DNA of 64,000 bases, taken from positions 2,790,001-2,854,000 of the forward strand of contig OZ038531.1 of assembly GCA_964036665.1 (NCBI GenBank), read 5' to 3'. Shown here piece after piece: positions 45,501 through 53,921 of this stretch. The stretch is from Gordius sp. MW1. Lineage: Eukaryota; Nematomorpha; Gordioida; Gordea; Gordiidae. A program made the translations under genes and the position numbers. Positions within the stretch are counted from its first letter, which is position 1. Every line of letters begins with the position of its first letter. The notes below the pieces were generated by a model, which worked only from the letters and a program-made list of their open reading frames with translations, was not told the origin of the DNA and did no database searches.

Positions 45501-45734
45501 TTGCAGATCCTCCTTTTGGAATAGCGTTAAAAAATATTGACTACATGCAGCCAATACACTTTTGTGAGCGTATATTATCTGCTTATCAATCTATACAAAA
45601 CATTATTCTAATTTCAATAATTAAGTTACCTCCAATGTGACATCATAAAACATTTTATTATGACGAAGAGTATTCATTTTTTTCAAAATGCTCCCTGATA
45701 ACCCTGGCACGTTTATGCACTGCTCTTTCATCAT
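33274..45734 (-). CDS. BTB-BACK-Kelch protein, IVNS1ABP (NS1BP/KLHL39)-like, complete
   Basis: Fourteen exons, 5' to 3': 45734-45630, 45578-45403, 42668-42544, 42366-42242, 41305-41117, 40122-39928, 39366-39243, 38343-38122, 37521-37194, 36571-36423, 36111-35986, 35377-35204, 34743-34573, 33587-33274. They total about 2523 nt, or 840 codons. Phases agree at every junction. Order: BTB (~20-125), BACK (~130-230), a long divergent linker (~240-435), six Kelch repeats (~440-760) and a Ser/Pro/Thr-rich tail. The Kelch blades (VGGSNNWNCLNSVEIYD, YAVGGFSG-KSFLNSIEY) and the linker segment VWSLIAFDES resemble IVNS1ABP more than other KLHL proteins. That family binds actin and acts in the nucleus and as a CUL3-type adaptor; these roles are inferred here. 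It is longer than the vertebrate protein (about 640 residues), through the linker and tail. Confidence 0.9.
33715..33878. mobile_element. Family A MITE in the last Kelch-gene intron
   Basis: CATGGGTGTAGCCAGG and CTGGCTACGCCCATG ends, diverged flanks. Confidence 0.88.
34170..34485. repeat. Repeat J copy in the last Kelch intron
   Basis: ATAGACTGTTCATG at the left and GATGAGCAGTCTATAG at the right are inverted repeats, with the same interior as the 12.4 kb copy. Confidence 0.7.
34573..34743 (-). CDS. Kelch gene exon 13: Kelch repeats 5 and start of 6
   Basis: DKLYVIGGTDG with VEIYDQGRNVWTFG is repeat 5; VLYAVGGFSG opens repeat 6. The donor gtattt gives phase 1, consistent with the last exon. 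Confidence 0.95.
35028..35165. mobile_element. Family B MITE in a G-tract in the Kelch gene
   Basis: TAGTGTTGCAAAAACGGTTG left, CAATTTTACAACATT right; poly-G on both sides is consistent with insertion into a G-run. Confidence 0.88.
35204..35377 (-). CDS. Kelch gene exon 12: Kelch repeat 4
   Basis: YQACVASLNDKLFVVGGSNN followed by CLNSVEIYDAVADTWILG and PRRGAGIAMYR. The NWNCLN and RRGAG segments are what most recalls IVNS1ABP. The donor gtaatt is 39 nt from a family B MITE and a G-tract. Confidence 0.95.
35540..35910 (+). pseudogene. LINE 3' end fragment in a Kelch-gene intron
   Basis: In one plus frame with stops: an NENRLKWYEG block, then VLVMEVPGKRGRGRPRVTWK, the classic end of a LINE RT ORF, followed by a 3' tail of AAGAAGAAG. 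It lies between Kelch exons 11 and 12, antisense to the gene. Confidence 0.75.
35986..36111 (-). CDS. Kelch gene exon 11: Kelch repeat 3
   Basis: The blade reads LAVLSKRIYCVGGQCG, then VFVFDILTKAWAPV. The donor is gtaagg and the phases fit exons 10 and 12. Confidence 0.94.
36189..36370. mobile_element. Family B MITE with near-perfect TSD in the Kelch gene
   Basis: Flanks GTTGAAAT (36181-36188) and GTTGAGAT (36371-36378). Confidence 0.94.
36423..36571 (-). CDS. Kelch gene exon 10: Kelch repeat 2
   Basis: MDMAVLDGKVYVMGGSNG then SAECFDLGTQSWNTL gives a clear Kelch blade. The exon begins at phase 2 (AG|G) and ends at phase 1 before gttgga. A family B MITE lies about 50 nt downstream in the intron. 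Confidence 0.95.
36628..37078. repeat. Repeat O copy in a Kelch-gene intron, with a local tandem pair
   Basis: Near 36640 and 36780 a segment (agccagtttcgcaat) is repeated about 140 bp apart. The end after 36866 matches the copy at 14.6 kb, including acaagttggacaggacgg. Confidence 0.6.
37194..37521 (-). CDS. Kelch gene exon 9: Kelch repeat 1
   Basis: After a His/Thr/Ser-rich start, the exon has VAPMRSPRCGMGAVELSGKM, VCGGYDRGECLNSSEIYD and NTWSPFANM: a full Kelch repeat with the GG doublet and Y/W residues. It ends at phase 2 before gtttgt. Confidence 0.95.
38122..38343 (-). CDS. Kelch gene exon 8: linker
   Basis: Acceptor gtttgcag, junction codon Arg. The exon encodes DILITALVVVHPHDGRLLNF and a Ser/Thr/Pro-rich stretch including TPTSTRGPDD. 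The donor gtataa gives phase 1, which fits exon 9. Confidence 0.85.
38590..38930 (-). pseudogene. Second LINE 3' end fragment, opposite orientation
   Basis: Its reverse complement matches the 35.5-35.9 kb fragment closely (a gaggtgccgaggaagagagg stretch against gaggtaccggggaagagagg), including the RLRWYGH-like and GRGR blocks. It lies between Kelch exons 7 and 8, in the sense direction of the gene. Confidence 0.75.
39053..39229. mobile_element. Family A MITE next to the donor of Kelch exon 7
   Basis: Flanks AAATCACG and AAATTACG (7 of 8). The right edge is 13 nt from the end of exon 7 on the minus strand. Confidence 0.92.
39243..39366 (-). CDS. Kelch gene exon 7: linker
   Basis: Only phase 0 is open from the acceptor. 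The exon ends TAAVWSLIAFDESK plus one base, which resembles the conserved WKIVASE-type segment before the IVNS1ABP Kelch domain. The donor gtaatc lies 13 nt from the edge of a family A MITE. Confidence 0.82.
39447..39598. mobile_element. Family B MITE in the Kelch gene
   Basis: Flanks CTAAAGGC and CTAAAAGG. The ends are TATTGTTGTAAAAACGGG and CAACACTA. Confidence 0.9.
39711..39829. mobile_element. Family B MITE in the Kelch gene
   Basis: TAGTGTTGTATAAACGGCTG left, eroded right; flanks CGATTGAG and AGATCGAG (6 of 8). Confidence 0.85.
39928..40122 (-). CDS. Kelch gene exon 6: divergent linker with Asn-rich tract
   Basis: The acceptor is ctatacag at phase 0. It encodes GGLYLSLDRSTGSLTHYH and an Asn-rich low-complexity run. 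The next exon requires phase 0. I chose the donor gttaga (after 39928); an alternative gtgaag after KQ would give a much shorter exon. Homology is weak, matching the poorly conserved linker of IVNS1ABP. Confidence 0.7.
40172..40381. mobile_element. Family B MITE, longest simple copy
   Basis: TAGTGTCGTAAAAAGGGCTG left and AGCCGTTTTTACAAAACACTA right; the interior has nested GGTCGAC/GTCGACC palindromes. Confidence 0.9.
41117..41305 (-). CDS. Kelch gene exon 5: BACK C-terminal helices
   Basis: Acceptor acgtgcag. The exon encodes 63 codons, including DLGKEERNRFQMKIIDYVLK, in the position of the BACK helices before the linker, then a Ser/Pro-rich piece. Phase 0 on both sides, donor gtacgtgag. Confidence 0.85.
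41394..41532. mobile_element. Eroded family B MITE
   Basis: The ggtcgactaaacacaaagag core and tttttacaacatg end remain; the left end is lost. Confidence 0.7.
41934..42124. mobile_element. Family B MITE with near-perfect TSD
   Basis: Flanks TTTTAAGC (41926-41933) and CTTTAAGC (42125-42132). It lies about 120 nt downstream of Kelch exon 4. Confidence 0.93.
42242..42366 (-). CDS. Kelch gene exon 4: BACK domain
   Basis: Acceptor tttgttag. The exon encodes MRKLAGLGNDFQLAHSLDKF and later EYLALPRIN, the BACK pattern ending in the conserved LP. It ends at phase 0 before gtaatc. Confidence 0.92.
42544..42668 (-). CDS. Kelch gene exon 3: BTB end and start of BACK
   Basis: The exon has ASMYALASKLKISEVSARL then FLDNLSVQTCIG, the BTB-to-BACK transition. 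The junction codon with exon 2 is Ser and the exon ends at phase 1 before gtgctc. The preceding intron of about 2.7 kb contains an A MITE and repeat K. Confidence 0.93.
42751..42810. mobile_element. Fragment of a family B MITE
   Basis: gttgtaaaaactgtttgt and ggtcgacctttggttttagt only. Confidence 0.65.
43575..43865. repeat. Repeat K copy in Kelch intron 2
   Basis: It matches 31610-31910 in the same orientation. No frame was recognised. The copies lie in introns of the two different genes. Confidence 0.8.
43888..44066. mobile_element. Family A MITE with perfect TSD in Kelch intron 2
   Basis: TSD CTTAGGGG at 43880-43887 and 44067-44074. Confidence 0.94.
44075..45402. other. AT-rich part of Kelch intron 2
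   Basis: No exon, repeat partner or structure was recognised apart from a short aaattgcatagcaatta motif near 44574, as found at the ends of element F and repeat O. Confidence 0.5.
45403..45578 (-). CDS. Kelch gene exon 2: BTB core
   Basis: Begins IIYAHKSVLAACSQYF, the hallmark BTB helix (AHKxVLAAxSxYF), and ends NFIYTQ plus two bases, the BTB YT(G) strand. The donor is gttagt. Confidence 0.95.
45630..45734 (-). CDS. Kelch gene exon 1: start codon and first BTB strand
   Basis: The start ATG at 45734 has an in-frame TAG four codons upstream; a second ATG follows directly. The frame MNTLRHNKMFYDVTLE matches the N-terminal BTB segment (LNxLRxxxxFxDVxL). The donor is gtaact, phase 0. Confidence 0.88.
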
Positions 45735-47160
45735 TATGGACCGCTATTTACCGGATAAATCAAGACCGTTTTTTTAAATGCATGCAAAGTATTATGAGAA
45801 TGGATTTTTCAGCTGATTTGACAATCTGTGGTTGTACCCCAAAACGTTTATCTTAAATATTGAGCCGATTATAATCTTTTTTGCAAATGCGATTTTCCTT
45901 AAAAGTGTCTAAAGATTAATATAAAAAGATATAGGTCTAGAGAGAAAGGCCTAAACAAGTGTTTCATTAGTATAAAAATGGGTTGGATAAATTACCAAGT
46001 TCTAGAAATGTCTGAGGGCGAATATTGTTCCACAATTATTTGTGAGAATCATAGAAGCTATGCACAGGCAATCTAAAAAAGTATTTGAACTATTATGGTG
46101 CAATAAATGATTTTAACATAAATCCTAGTCACAGGGTTCAGCTTTAAATACCCCCTCCCCTATTCATAATAGAATAATAAAATTGTTTAAGGAAAGAAAC
46201 ATTATGGGGAATGATGTTTGCCTAGGATATAATTATATGAGCCAAATGTTGATACAAAATGACAAATACAGATAATAGATGGGTCAAAGTTATAAAGAAA
46301 TACTCTCAGACTAATAGAAGGATAAAAGGTTTAAATCGAGGGAAATTGGAAATTGTTTATGGGAGAAGATTTTAACTTAAAAGTGTAAAGCTTTTCAAAC
46401 ATTTGGATTTACCAAATGAGTGGTCTAATAAATAAAGAAATTCAAGCACGTATGAATGCTCCCTGGCTTAATTAAATTTATCAAAAGGAGCTTAGGGTGA
46501 TAAAAGGTTCAACATGCTAAAAAGGGTTCAAAAATCAATTTTACAACCAACAATAGTGTAAAGCTCAGAAGAAAAAAGGAATAAAAGGTCTCTTGATATG
46601 AGAATACTAGATAAGTAGGCTTAATTGGGCACAAATCAAACTTTGCAACACGGAGCAAAAGCACAACATAAATTAAAATTAAACAATCGATCATTTTGAG
46701 GTATATTTATCATTGTGCTGTATGTTTATAGCTCGCCAATATATACTCCTGTCATTTATTTAGTATGGCAACATACTCTTATTGCCACCTATCTATTAGG
46801 TAAAGATGCAAGTATTGATTCGGAAATCGGCAATATTACTTTCTATTGTGACATATTAGATGGATTTTATATAAAAACTATTGTTACGAGTAAAATAGGT
46901 GTTTTGGAAAACACATTATGATATTTGCACCGGGGCCAAAGGGTGGCACCGTTTCAAGATCATCTCCATGGGTAAATTTAATTTTTGAAATAAATATTTT
47001 CCATGCCTTGTAAAAAAGCGTGAGGTGAGTTTAAATTTAAAATATACATTCGGTTAATTTCTTAAGCATTAACTTTTACTATTTAATGTCGTCCAGTCAT
47101 TTTAAAATCGTTTATGAACATAAATTAGAAGTTAAACCTAGAATTAGGGCAAGATGTGAC
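45735..47160. other. Upstream region of the Kelch gene
   Basis: AT-rich. It must hold the Kelch promoter and 5' UTR. No TATA box or upstream non-coding exon could be chosen with confidence, and the short frames at 46509-46921 have no recognisable content. Confidence 0.4.
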
Positions 47161-47734
47161 TAGAGCCCTGCATGAGCTCCCCAAACCTCGACTTTCGGCA
47201 AAATTCAATAAAATTATTCGAGCCTCGGGCCCGGCCTGAGCCCTGAGCCGGGCATAATTAAACCCTAGCTAACTAACCATTTATATAGTATGATATAAAT
47301 AAACTCAACTCGATAAAAAAAATATAAATATTTTGGTGCAGCGTACATTCTCCCCACCTAAAATGTTTTACAAACTTAGTTCTTATATTTATATATAAAG
47401 TAAATAATTAAAAAAGGTGTTTATTTAAAACCATTAATTATAATTTATTTTTATAAAATTAGATTTTTACTACTAAATATTATTAGTTGAATGAATATTG
47501 CAAGGCAAAAAGGATTCATGATTCCAAACTTTTTCGATTACGAATTATTAACAATCTAATTAATTATAGTTATAAGATAAAATAACTTCCGATTGTAAAA
47601 CTTGCCTAAAGGTTCTTATCCAATGTTCGGGCCAAAAATAAAAAAAGCATTTTGGAATCGAGTTTGGGCAAATAAAAAAATTCGGCCTGGGATGGGCTGA
47701 GCTTGGGCCGATTAATTCATTTTGTAGGACTCTA
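47161..47734. mobile_element. hAT-type MITE M, 574 bp
   Basis: Ends TAGAGCCCTGCA and, inverted, TAGAGTCCTACA; flanks GATGTGAC (47153-47160) and AATGTGAC (47735-47742). The interior is AT-rich, with GGGCCCGGCCTGAGCC-like GC islands next to each end. Confidence 0.82.
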
Positions 47735-48034
47735 AATGTGACCATAAAAAAGTACGTAATTGATCTATTAGCAACACTTAAATAAATGTCTCAAATTTTA
47801 TTAGGAAACAAATTATACATTCGTATTAAATAATATGATTTTTATATTTATTAGGACCGGAAATGCGGGAAGGGAGTATCACTTTTAACGTACGGATGGG
47901 GATGGTCATCTTTGTAATTTGGGATTGAGAATCTGGGAGAGGACAGGCGTTAATACGGTTTGTCTTTTAGAAATTTTCCCTCTTGAAACTATGCTTTCGA
48001 AACATTTTATTCGTTCCCCAATATTATATATGAT

Positions 48035-49018
48035 TAGAGATGGCACTAGGGGGAATATTCCCGTTATTTGCCGGGAATATTCCGGCGGGAAAAATGAATT
48101 TTCCCTATGAAAAATTCTCCTAAAAAAATAATGTACATAAAATTTAGGAATTATTTTATTTGTTAACTTATTTTAATCATATGGAATTCATATTTTCCTC
48201 GTGGTAACTTATATTTAGCATTTTTCCGCCTATTGTTATTTTACTTGAAACTATTTTTTAACAATTAATTCTAGAAAAAATGAACATTTAAAATTAAACT
48301 AGCATTTAACTTTGAAATTTTAGTTGTCATATTTGTATTCAGGTTAGATACACATATTGTAAATTTAAATAAACATTTAGTTAAATCTGTTTGACTTTTT
48401 AGTTTAGTACCATATTTTTCAATTCCCATCCACACACACAGTAAACTCAAGTAAATTCATATAAGCAATTTAATTTAAAGTAGCATTTAGATTGTTTGAC
48501 CTTGTTTAAATTAACATTTAGCTAAATCTGTTTGACTTTAAATTTAATTTAGCACAATATTTTTTGATTTAAATTCACACACACATCTAAAATAATAATA
48601 TTTCCATTGAAACTTTGTATTCATTTTGGAAACTTTAATTCGTGTAAAACTTTTGTCTACTTATTTGTAAATATTTAAATATTGATTTGATAATTAGAAC
48701 TTATTAAAAATGTTTTTATATTAGTTTATTTCATAAAAAGATGCCAAGAAAACCATCTGATATCTGGAAACATTTTTCTAGGCATATATCCTCCATTAAG
48801 AAAGGTTTTATTGCTATCTGCAATTATTGCAATCTTAAATATTACTTTTCTAACCCAACAAAAATGTCTACCCATATCCATAAATGTTCAGAGTATGCAA
48901 GGGAAAAAAATGCTTAGAATTAGAAGTTTTTTTCAATTTCCCCACAATCATCTACAGTTTCTGCAGTGTTAAAAGAGAAACACCCCACTGAAAAAAATAC
49001 CTGTGTTAACATCAAATT
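48035..49018 (+). mobile_element. Truncated second copy of the same hAT transposon
   Basis: It starts TAGAGATGGCACTAGGGGGA, identical in type to the right end of the 15.4-20.4 kb element, followed by the same roughly 700 bp non-coding arm. A BED finger frame follows from 48741 (MPRKPSDIWKHFSRHISS), with a frameshift near 48910. Homology stops near 49018, where unrelated sequence begins. No right end was found. Confidence 0.85.
48741..48915 (+). pseudogene. hAT BED zinc finger fragment (copy 2)
   Basis: The frame holds ICNYCN and THIHKCSEYAR with the same Cys/His spacing as copy 1. A stop or frameshift after about 58 codons and truncation of the element remove the rest. Confidence 0.82.
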
Positions 49019-49827
49019 GAAGTTCTGGGGAAAAAAGGTTCGTGCGAAACGTCTGGGGAAAAAACGTTTTTTTATTGATTAACGCGGGCCTTTTATACCC
49101 TTAGTTTTCTGGCTCTGTTCCCATCCCTGAAATTCCTTTCGCTTATTTGACCTATTTTTCCGCGCCAACTTTTGATGGATGACCCTTCTCAAGGATTTTG
49201 GAATCTTCTGATGACAGTTTTAGTTCTCTTCTTTGCTACGTTTCTCGGGCCAATTCTTTATTTATAGCCTGTTAATCCCAAGGATTCGCTGCATCTTTGC
49301 TTAATTCCCATACCAACTCTTTATTTATTTCCTGTCAGATTTCAGACTAGATTTTCAATAACCTTCTTACGTCCTTAGCCCGCTTTTCTGAGCCAATTAT
49401 TGATCTAGGGCCCGCTAATTCCTCATATCCCGCGCGCATTCCCTATAAGGATTGCAACCCAATTGTCATGCAATACATGACAAAGATATTTATTTACAAA
49501 AATTTATGCATGTTTACACTCTTATGTAAGGTTACATGTACATATTTTATGTCACCTCAATTAATATGTTTCATTTTAAAAACCTATCTTGTTATTTTTT
49601 AATTCAAACATAATCTATAATTTTTTGTAAATTTAGGGAAGCATAGTAGTTATGAGAGATTGCTAGAGATATCTGCCCCATGGAAACAATTTATTTATAA
49701 ATTTATTCAAATATAAAGTCTGCGATATTGCCCTTATCGAGTCGGGTTGTCCGAGCACTACTTTTTATAATCGTTATTTTTATACTAATTTTAAGGCAAA
49801 AAAAATAATTATTCGTTATCATATAGC
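49019..49827. other. Unidentified sequence abutting the truncated hAT copy
   Basis: 49020-49450 is less AT-rich than its surroundings and has recurring phrases (tctttatttat with cctgttaatcccaaggatt). It may be part of an unlisted repeat. No frame, terminal repeat or relative elsewhere in the window was found. Confidence 0.4.
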
Positions 49828-49835
49828 CTAGTATT

Positions 49836-50001
49836 CATGGGCGTAGCGAGGTTTTGGATTAGGGGGGGGGGGGGGGCAAAACGTTTAAAAGTTTAATTAG
49901 AGGGGGGCAAAACATAATTTTTTTTTAATTTTTCCAGTTTTTGCATTGAAATTTTTTTTAATTAGGGGGGGGGGCAGCTTCCCCCCCTGGCTACGCCCAT
50001 G
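49836..50001. mobile_element. Family A MITE with perfect TSD near tRNA-Tyr
   Basis: TSD CTAGTATT at 49828-49835 and 50002-50009. The interior is of the long-subtype kind (ggttttggattagggg). Confidence 0.95.
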
Positions 50002-50283
50002 CTAGTATTAAAAGCTTTACATTCTTGTTATAAAGACTTTGTTTAAATATTAATGATTAAGATTTATAGAGAAACAACTTTAGGCTGATGTTAAAATTAA
50101 TATAAAACCATCTAATATTGGTGTTGTAAAATTTAACATTATTTTAAAGTTTTTTTTTCATTTGCATAGTTTACACGATATCGCATGCAAACCTTAACCA
50201 AAAACTTCTTATATTTTTGATAAAATTTTTTTTAACTTTTAAAATTATTTAGAATTAATAATTTAATTTCTTTTATATTCTTT

Positions 50284-50299
50284 AAAAAAAATTAAAAAA
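50284..50299 (-). terminator. Pol III terminator of tRNA-Tyr
   Basis: The minus strand just after the tRNA is a T-rich run with stretches of six and seven T, the standard pol III stop. Confidence 0.8.
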
Positions 50300-50300
50300 T

Positions 50301-50385
50301 TCCTTCGAGCCGGATTTGAACCAGCGACCTAGGGATTACTACATCATTCTACAGTCCCCCGCTCTACCAACTGAGCTATCGAAGG
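50301..50385 (-). tRNA. tRNA-Tyr(GUA) with 12-nt intron
   Basis: Read on the minus strand, the 7-bp acceptor stem (CCTTCGA/TCGAAGG), D arm, 5-bp anticodon stem with loop CTGTAGA, and T arm (GCTGG TTCAAAT CCGGC) all form. The anticodon GTA lies at 50352-50350. An intron of 12 nt (50348-50337) sits one base after the anticodon, the canonical position for eukaryotic tRNA-Tyr, which nearly always carries one. Removing it leaves 73 nt. A T-run on the transcribed strand follows and would end pol III transcription. The A and B boxes are intact, so this is a real gene and not a SINE piece. Confidence 0.97.
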
Positions 50386-50927
50386 ATATAAATTTTCTCT
50401 TTTTCATTATATATATGTTAATAGCACCGTGTAAAACGGTAGTAGACTTTTTTTTCCTTCTTTTTGATAACCATTTTTGAGAGCCATCTTAAAAAAATGT
50501 TTAGGAAGTGAATATTATTATAATGTTATAATATGCTCTATACACATTTATAAAAATTATCCTCTAACTTATCCCGTCCACCTTGAGATTATAATGGAAA
50601 ATTTTATGCCCGAGACTGACTAGCTAATGACCGCTGGTAAGCTTTAATTACTCTGGCCCCGCCAGAGCCCGAATTCCGTTTTTATTTTTGTGCCTCGATT
50701 AATCACCTTTATAAATCTCAACCGATTTTTTTGCAGTTAGTTCAACTTACTGCTCTATAGCGGACATTTGCAAACTGGCTAAATAAATACCTAAAAATTA
50801 ATGAGGCCCGTTGCTTACTTTAAATGATGTAATGTAACCCCATCCCTAGGATAAAATCCATATATAGTTTAGCTTTTTGACGCTCGCCCCATTTTATAGT
50901 TGGTTCTGAATGGGAAACTCGATTCTG

Positions 50928-50996
50928 CCTGGTATTTATATATAATCGACTAAAATCAAAGATCGACCAAACAAAACCCAACCGTTTTAAAACACT
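50928..50996. mobile_element. Family B MITE remnant in segment N copy 1
   Basis: Only the right half remains (ggtatttatatataatcgac to accgttttaaaacacta); the complete counterpart is at 61432-61542. Confidence 0.8.
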
Positions 50997-51273
50997 AGCC
51001 TTAATAGTCGCCCCAAAATGAGCTGCACAGCATGAACTCGCTAGGTTATGTTAGGGGTCCTTTTCCGGCCCGTTGTTACCCTTAAAGCAATAGCTTGCAG
51101 TTAAATTTGCTTAGAGCCTCCACTCCACGGGAACCAATTAAAACCCAAAATGGAACGAGTATACTGGCAAGGAAAATTTAAATTTTTGTAAAAGGATACC
51201 ATTGATAAAACTTTATAGCAACATAGCAACTGTTTTTTAATAATTTAGTATTGACCAAGGTTTAATAAATATC

Positions 51274-51416
51274 CATGAGCGTAGCCAAGGGGGGCAGGGA
51301 GTGGCGACTGAAAATTATTAAAATTATGGCTAAAATTTCAAAAAATGATCATTTTGCCCCTCCCTAAATCATTATTGCCCCCTTTTAATCCCAATGCTGG
51401 CTACGCTACGCACATG
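51274..51416. mobile_element. Family A MITE with an empty site in the paralogous segment
   Basis: CATGAGCGTAGCCAAGG left end. The related segment at about 63140 reads through without it. Confidence 0.88.
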
Positions 51417-52548
51417 AAATATACCAAATATAATTGATTTAAGCTGTTGTTTGGAGCTTTTGAAAGCATATTTGGAAATTAAATATAAACAAGTCACTTA
51501 GATCAATAACAATATTTACTTATTTGGGCCAAGGGCCTAGGATTTTACCCTTAGGGGGGGGGGCTGAAAAGGCCAGGATTTGGATCTTTGGGGAGGGGGG
51601 GGGGGGCGGGGGTTTGGCCCCCTCATAGCTACGCCTCTGGTAGGGTAGACATCATTCCTGGATGCCATCAAGCAAGCTGTTTACCAAAGGGGGCATTTTA
51701 TCATTAGTACTTTATTTTGTTCCATTTCAAATGTGTATTAAATATATCTAATTAATAGGTAAATGCGAGTTTACAAGAGAATATACTGCACAAGCAAATG
51801 GGAGGCAAGGATAAAGAAAACTAAGCGCAAGGTGCCTCAATCGTAAAGGATACTTGTGGTTTTAAGGTAAAATTATGTGTACAAGACTTAAAAGTAAATT
51901 GTTTATTTATACAATCAAATGTTGACGCAGTTTAGAATGTTGAGTTAAGGGGAACCTTGATATAATGGAATTATTGCAAATATTGATGGTTTGACCCTGG
52001 TCATGTTTAAAAATTAGTGGATGGCCATTAAGATATTAGGGCAGAGAGATAAGGTTCCGGTATAATTTAAAGCGAGAATGAATCAAATTTAGTGCTACAA
52101 AAGCTATAGAGACTGAGGTCAGAACAAAAGGGAAAATTTTACATAGGCGTTAGGAAATTCCTAAATGGAAGTTTAAAAAAATTTAAATTATAAACCAACA
52201 TTTTTAAGATTTGTCACTTTGCAACAAAATTATTAAAATGCGCCAATTCTCACATATTAGGTATACGTAAACTTTCCAATATGTGAATATATTATGAAGG
52301 ACGAATCTTTTAATCATTATACCTTTTATTAATAGAACATATTCTATGCAATTTAATATGGATTATATATTTAGTCCTTATATTATATATGTTAATATTA
52401 TGAACCAAAAGGAATAATTTTGTTTATATCCTATTATTTTTAAAATCAGGTCTAGTGAACGAAACTTAGGTTTTTGCAAACCAAGCCTGAAGGTGTAGGT
52501 TAAAGTTGGAAAAAGACCTTTAGGTCTTTTATATTCCTCAATCCAAAA

Positions 52549-53520
52549 CAGAGAACTGCAAGGTCATTTTTTTCAACCCGAACCCGATCCGACCCGAATT
52601 TTTTTTTAATTTTTCAACCCGGACCCGACCCGACCCTAAAGCATTTTAAATTTTTCAACCCGAACCCGACCCAAAAGCATTTTAAAATTTTTAACCCGAA
52701 CTCGACCCGGCCCGACCCGGAAGTGTTAAAAAAATTTAACCGAATCCCTTCCGAACGTGTTTCAAATTCTGGTATCCAACGCGAGAGTAAGAAAAATTGC
52801 GGTGTGCATGGGCGTAGCCAGGGGGTGGCAGTGAGGGGCGGCTGCTCCCCTATAAATTTAAAAAATCTTAGATATTTTATCAAATTATGGCTAAAACTAA
52901 AAAAAATGTTTAATTTGCCCCTCCCTTAATCATTATTGCCCCCTCTAATTTCAATTTCCTGGCTACTCCCATGAGGACTTTTAAAATTTAAGCAACAAAT
53001 TAAAGTGCGATTTATGAAACTAATTAATTCCACAGATTTTAATTACTAAATTTATTTTCATGATTTATTAGCAGTATCAGGTCACATTCAATTTGATAGA
53101 GTTTTGCAAATGAATCATTTAATAAATTTAAACAGAATCTTATTTATTTTATGAATATATATTTATGTAGTTTAAATTAATAATGAACTACACTTCACAC
53201 TATTTACATACAATTTAAAAATATTATTTTGTTGATATTTTCATGAGTCAAATTTAAATTTGCGTTCAAATTAAAACAATCAGATTTAAAAAAACAAAAG
53301 GAATTTAATTAAATTAATGAATGATCTTCAATTATAAATTTCGATATTAATAAAAATATTATACATAATAGCAATATTTTGAAAGATATGTCCCGTGTAT
53401 TCTGCAATATTCATAACCCTTGACCCGACACTTTAAATCCAACCCGAGCCGAAAGCATATTAAAATTTTCAACCCGAAGACATTTCAAAATTGGTCTCGG
53501 GTCACCCGTGCAGTTCTCTA
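52549..53520. mobile_element. hAT-type non-autonomous element G, copy 2
   Basis: Ends CAGAGAACTGCA and TGCAGTTCTCTA; flanks ATCCAAAA and ATCCAAAC (7 of 8 match). The same CCCGACCCG tracts occur at both sides and the same family A MITE (52807-52973) sits at the same internal position as in copy 1. Confidence 0.88.
52807..52973. mobile_element. Family A MITE inside element G copy 2
   Basis: CATGGGCGTAGCCAGG and CTGGCTACTCCCATG ends, same internal site as in element G copy 1. Confidence 0.9.
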
Positions 53521-53921
53521 ATCCAAACCTAGGGTGGAACGTGGAACCCCCAAAACAACCTTAGGTTGACCTGGGGAGAAATACGAATATGTTTTATTAT
53601 ATACATTTTTTATATTTGTTTTTTAGGACAAAATAAAAAAAATTTAAATACATTAATCTAAATAAAAAAGAAAAAGCTTCTTTATGATTATATAATTAAC
53701 TTTGAGAAATTATTGGTGCCTAAAAATTATGAAAATTTATAAATAAATAGATGGCGGTTATATCAAAATACATTTATGTAGATTTATTCTCTGTATAAGA
53801 ATTTTATATTAGTATTTATTAACTTTTACTAGGTATCTAAAAAAATAATTGCAAAAAAAAGCTTGGAACATAGTAGCAATTACAAAATGGCGTATGGTCC
53901 AATTATAAAAATTGTAAGAAA

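Larger units (their letters stand above)
50876..52120 (+). repeat. Segment N, copy 1 of a long direct duplication
   Basis: Starting at ttgacgctcgccccatttt, the text parallels 61370-64000 in the same order: a family B MITE, gctgcacagcatga, gggaaccaattaaaaccca, ctgttgtttggagc, ggccccctcatagctacgcc and gggcagagagataa. Divergence is substantial, so it is old. Confidence 0.85.
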
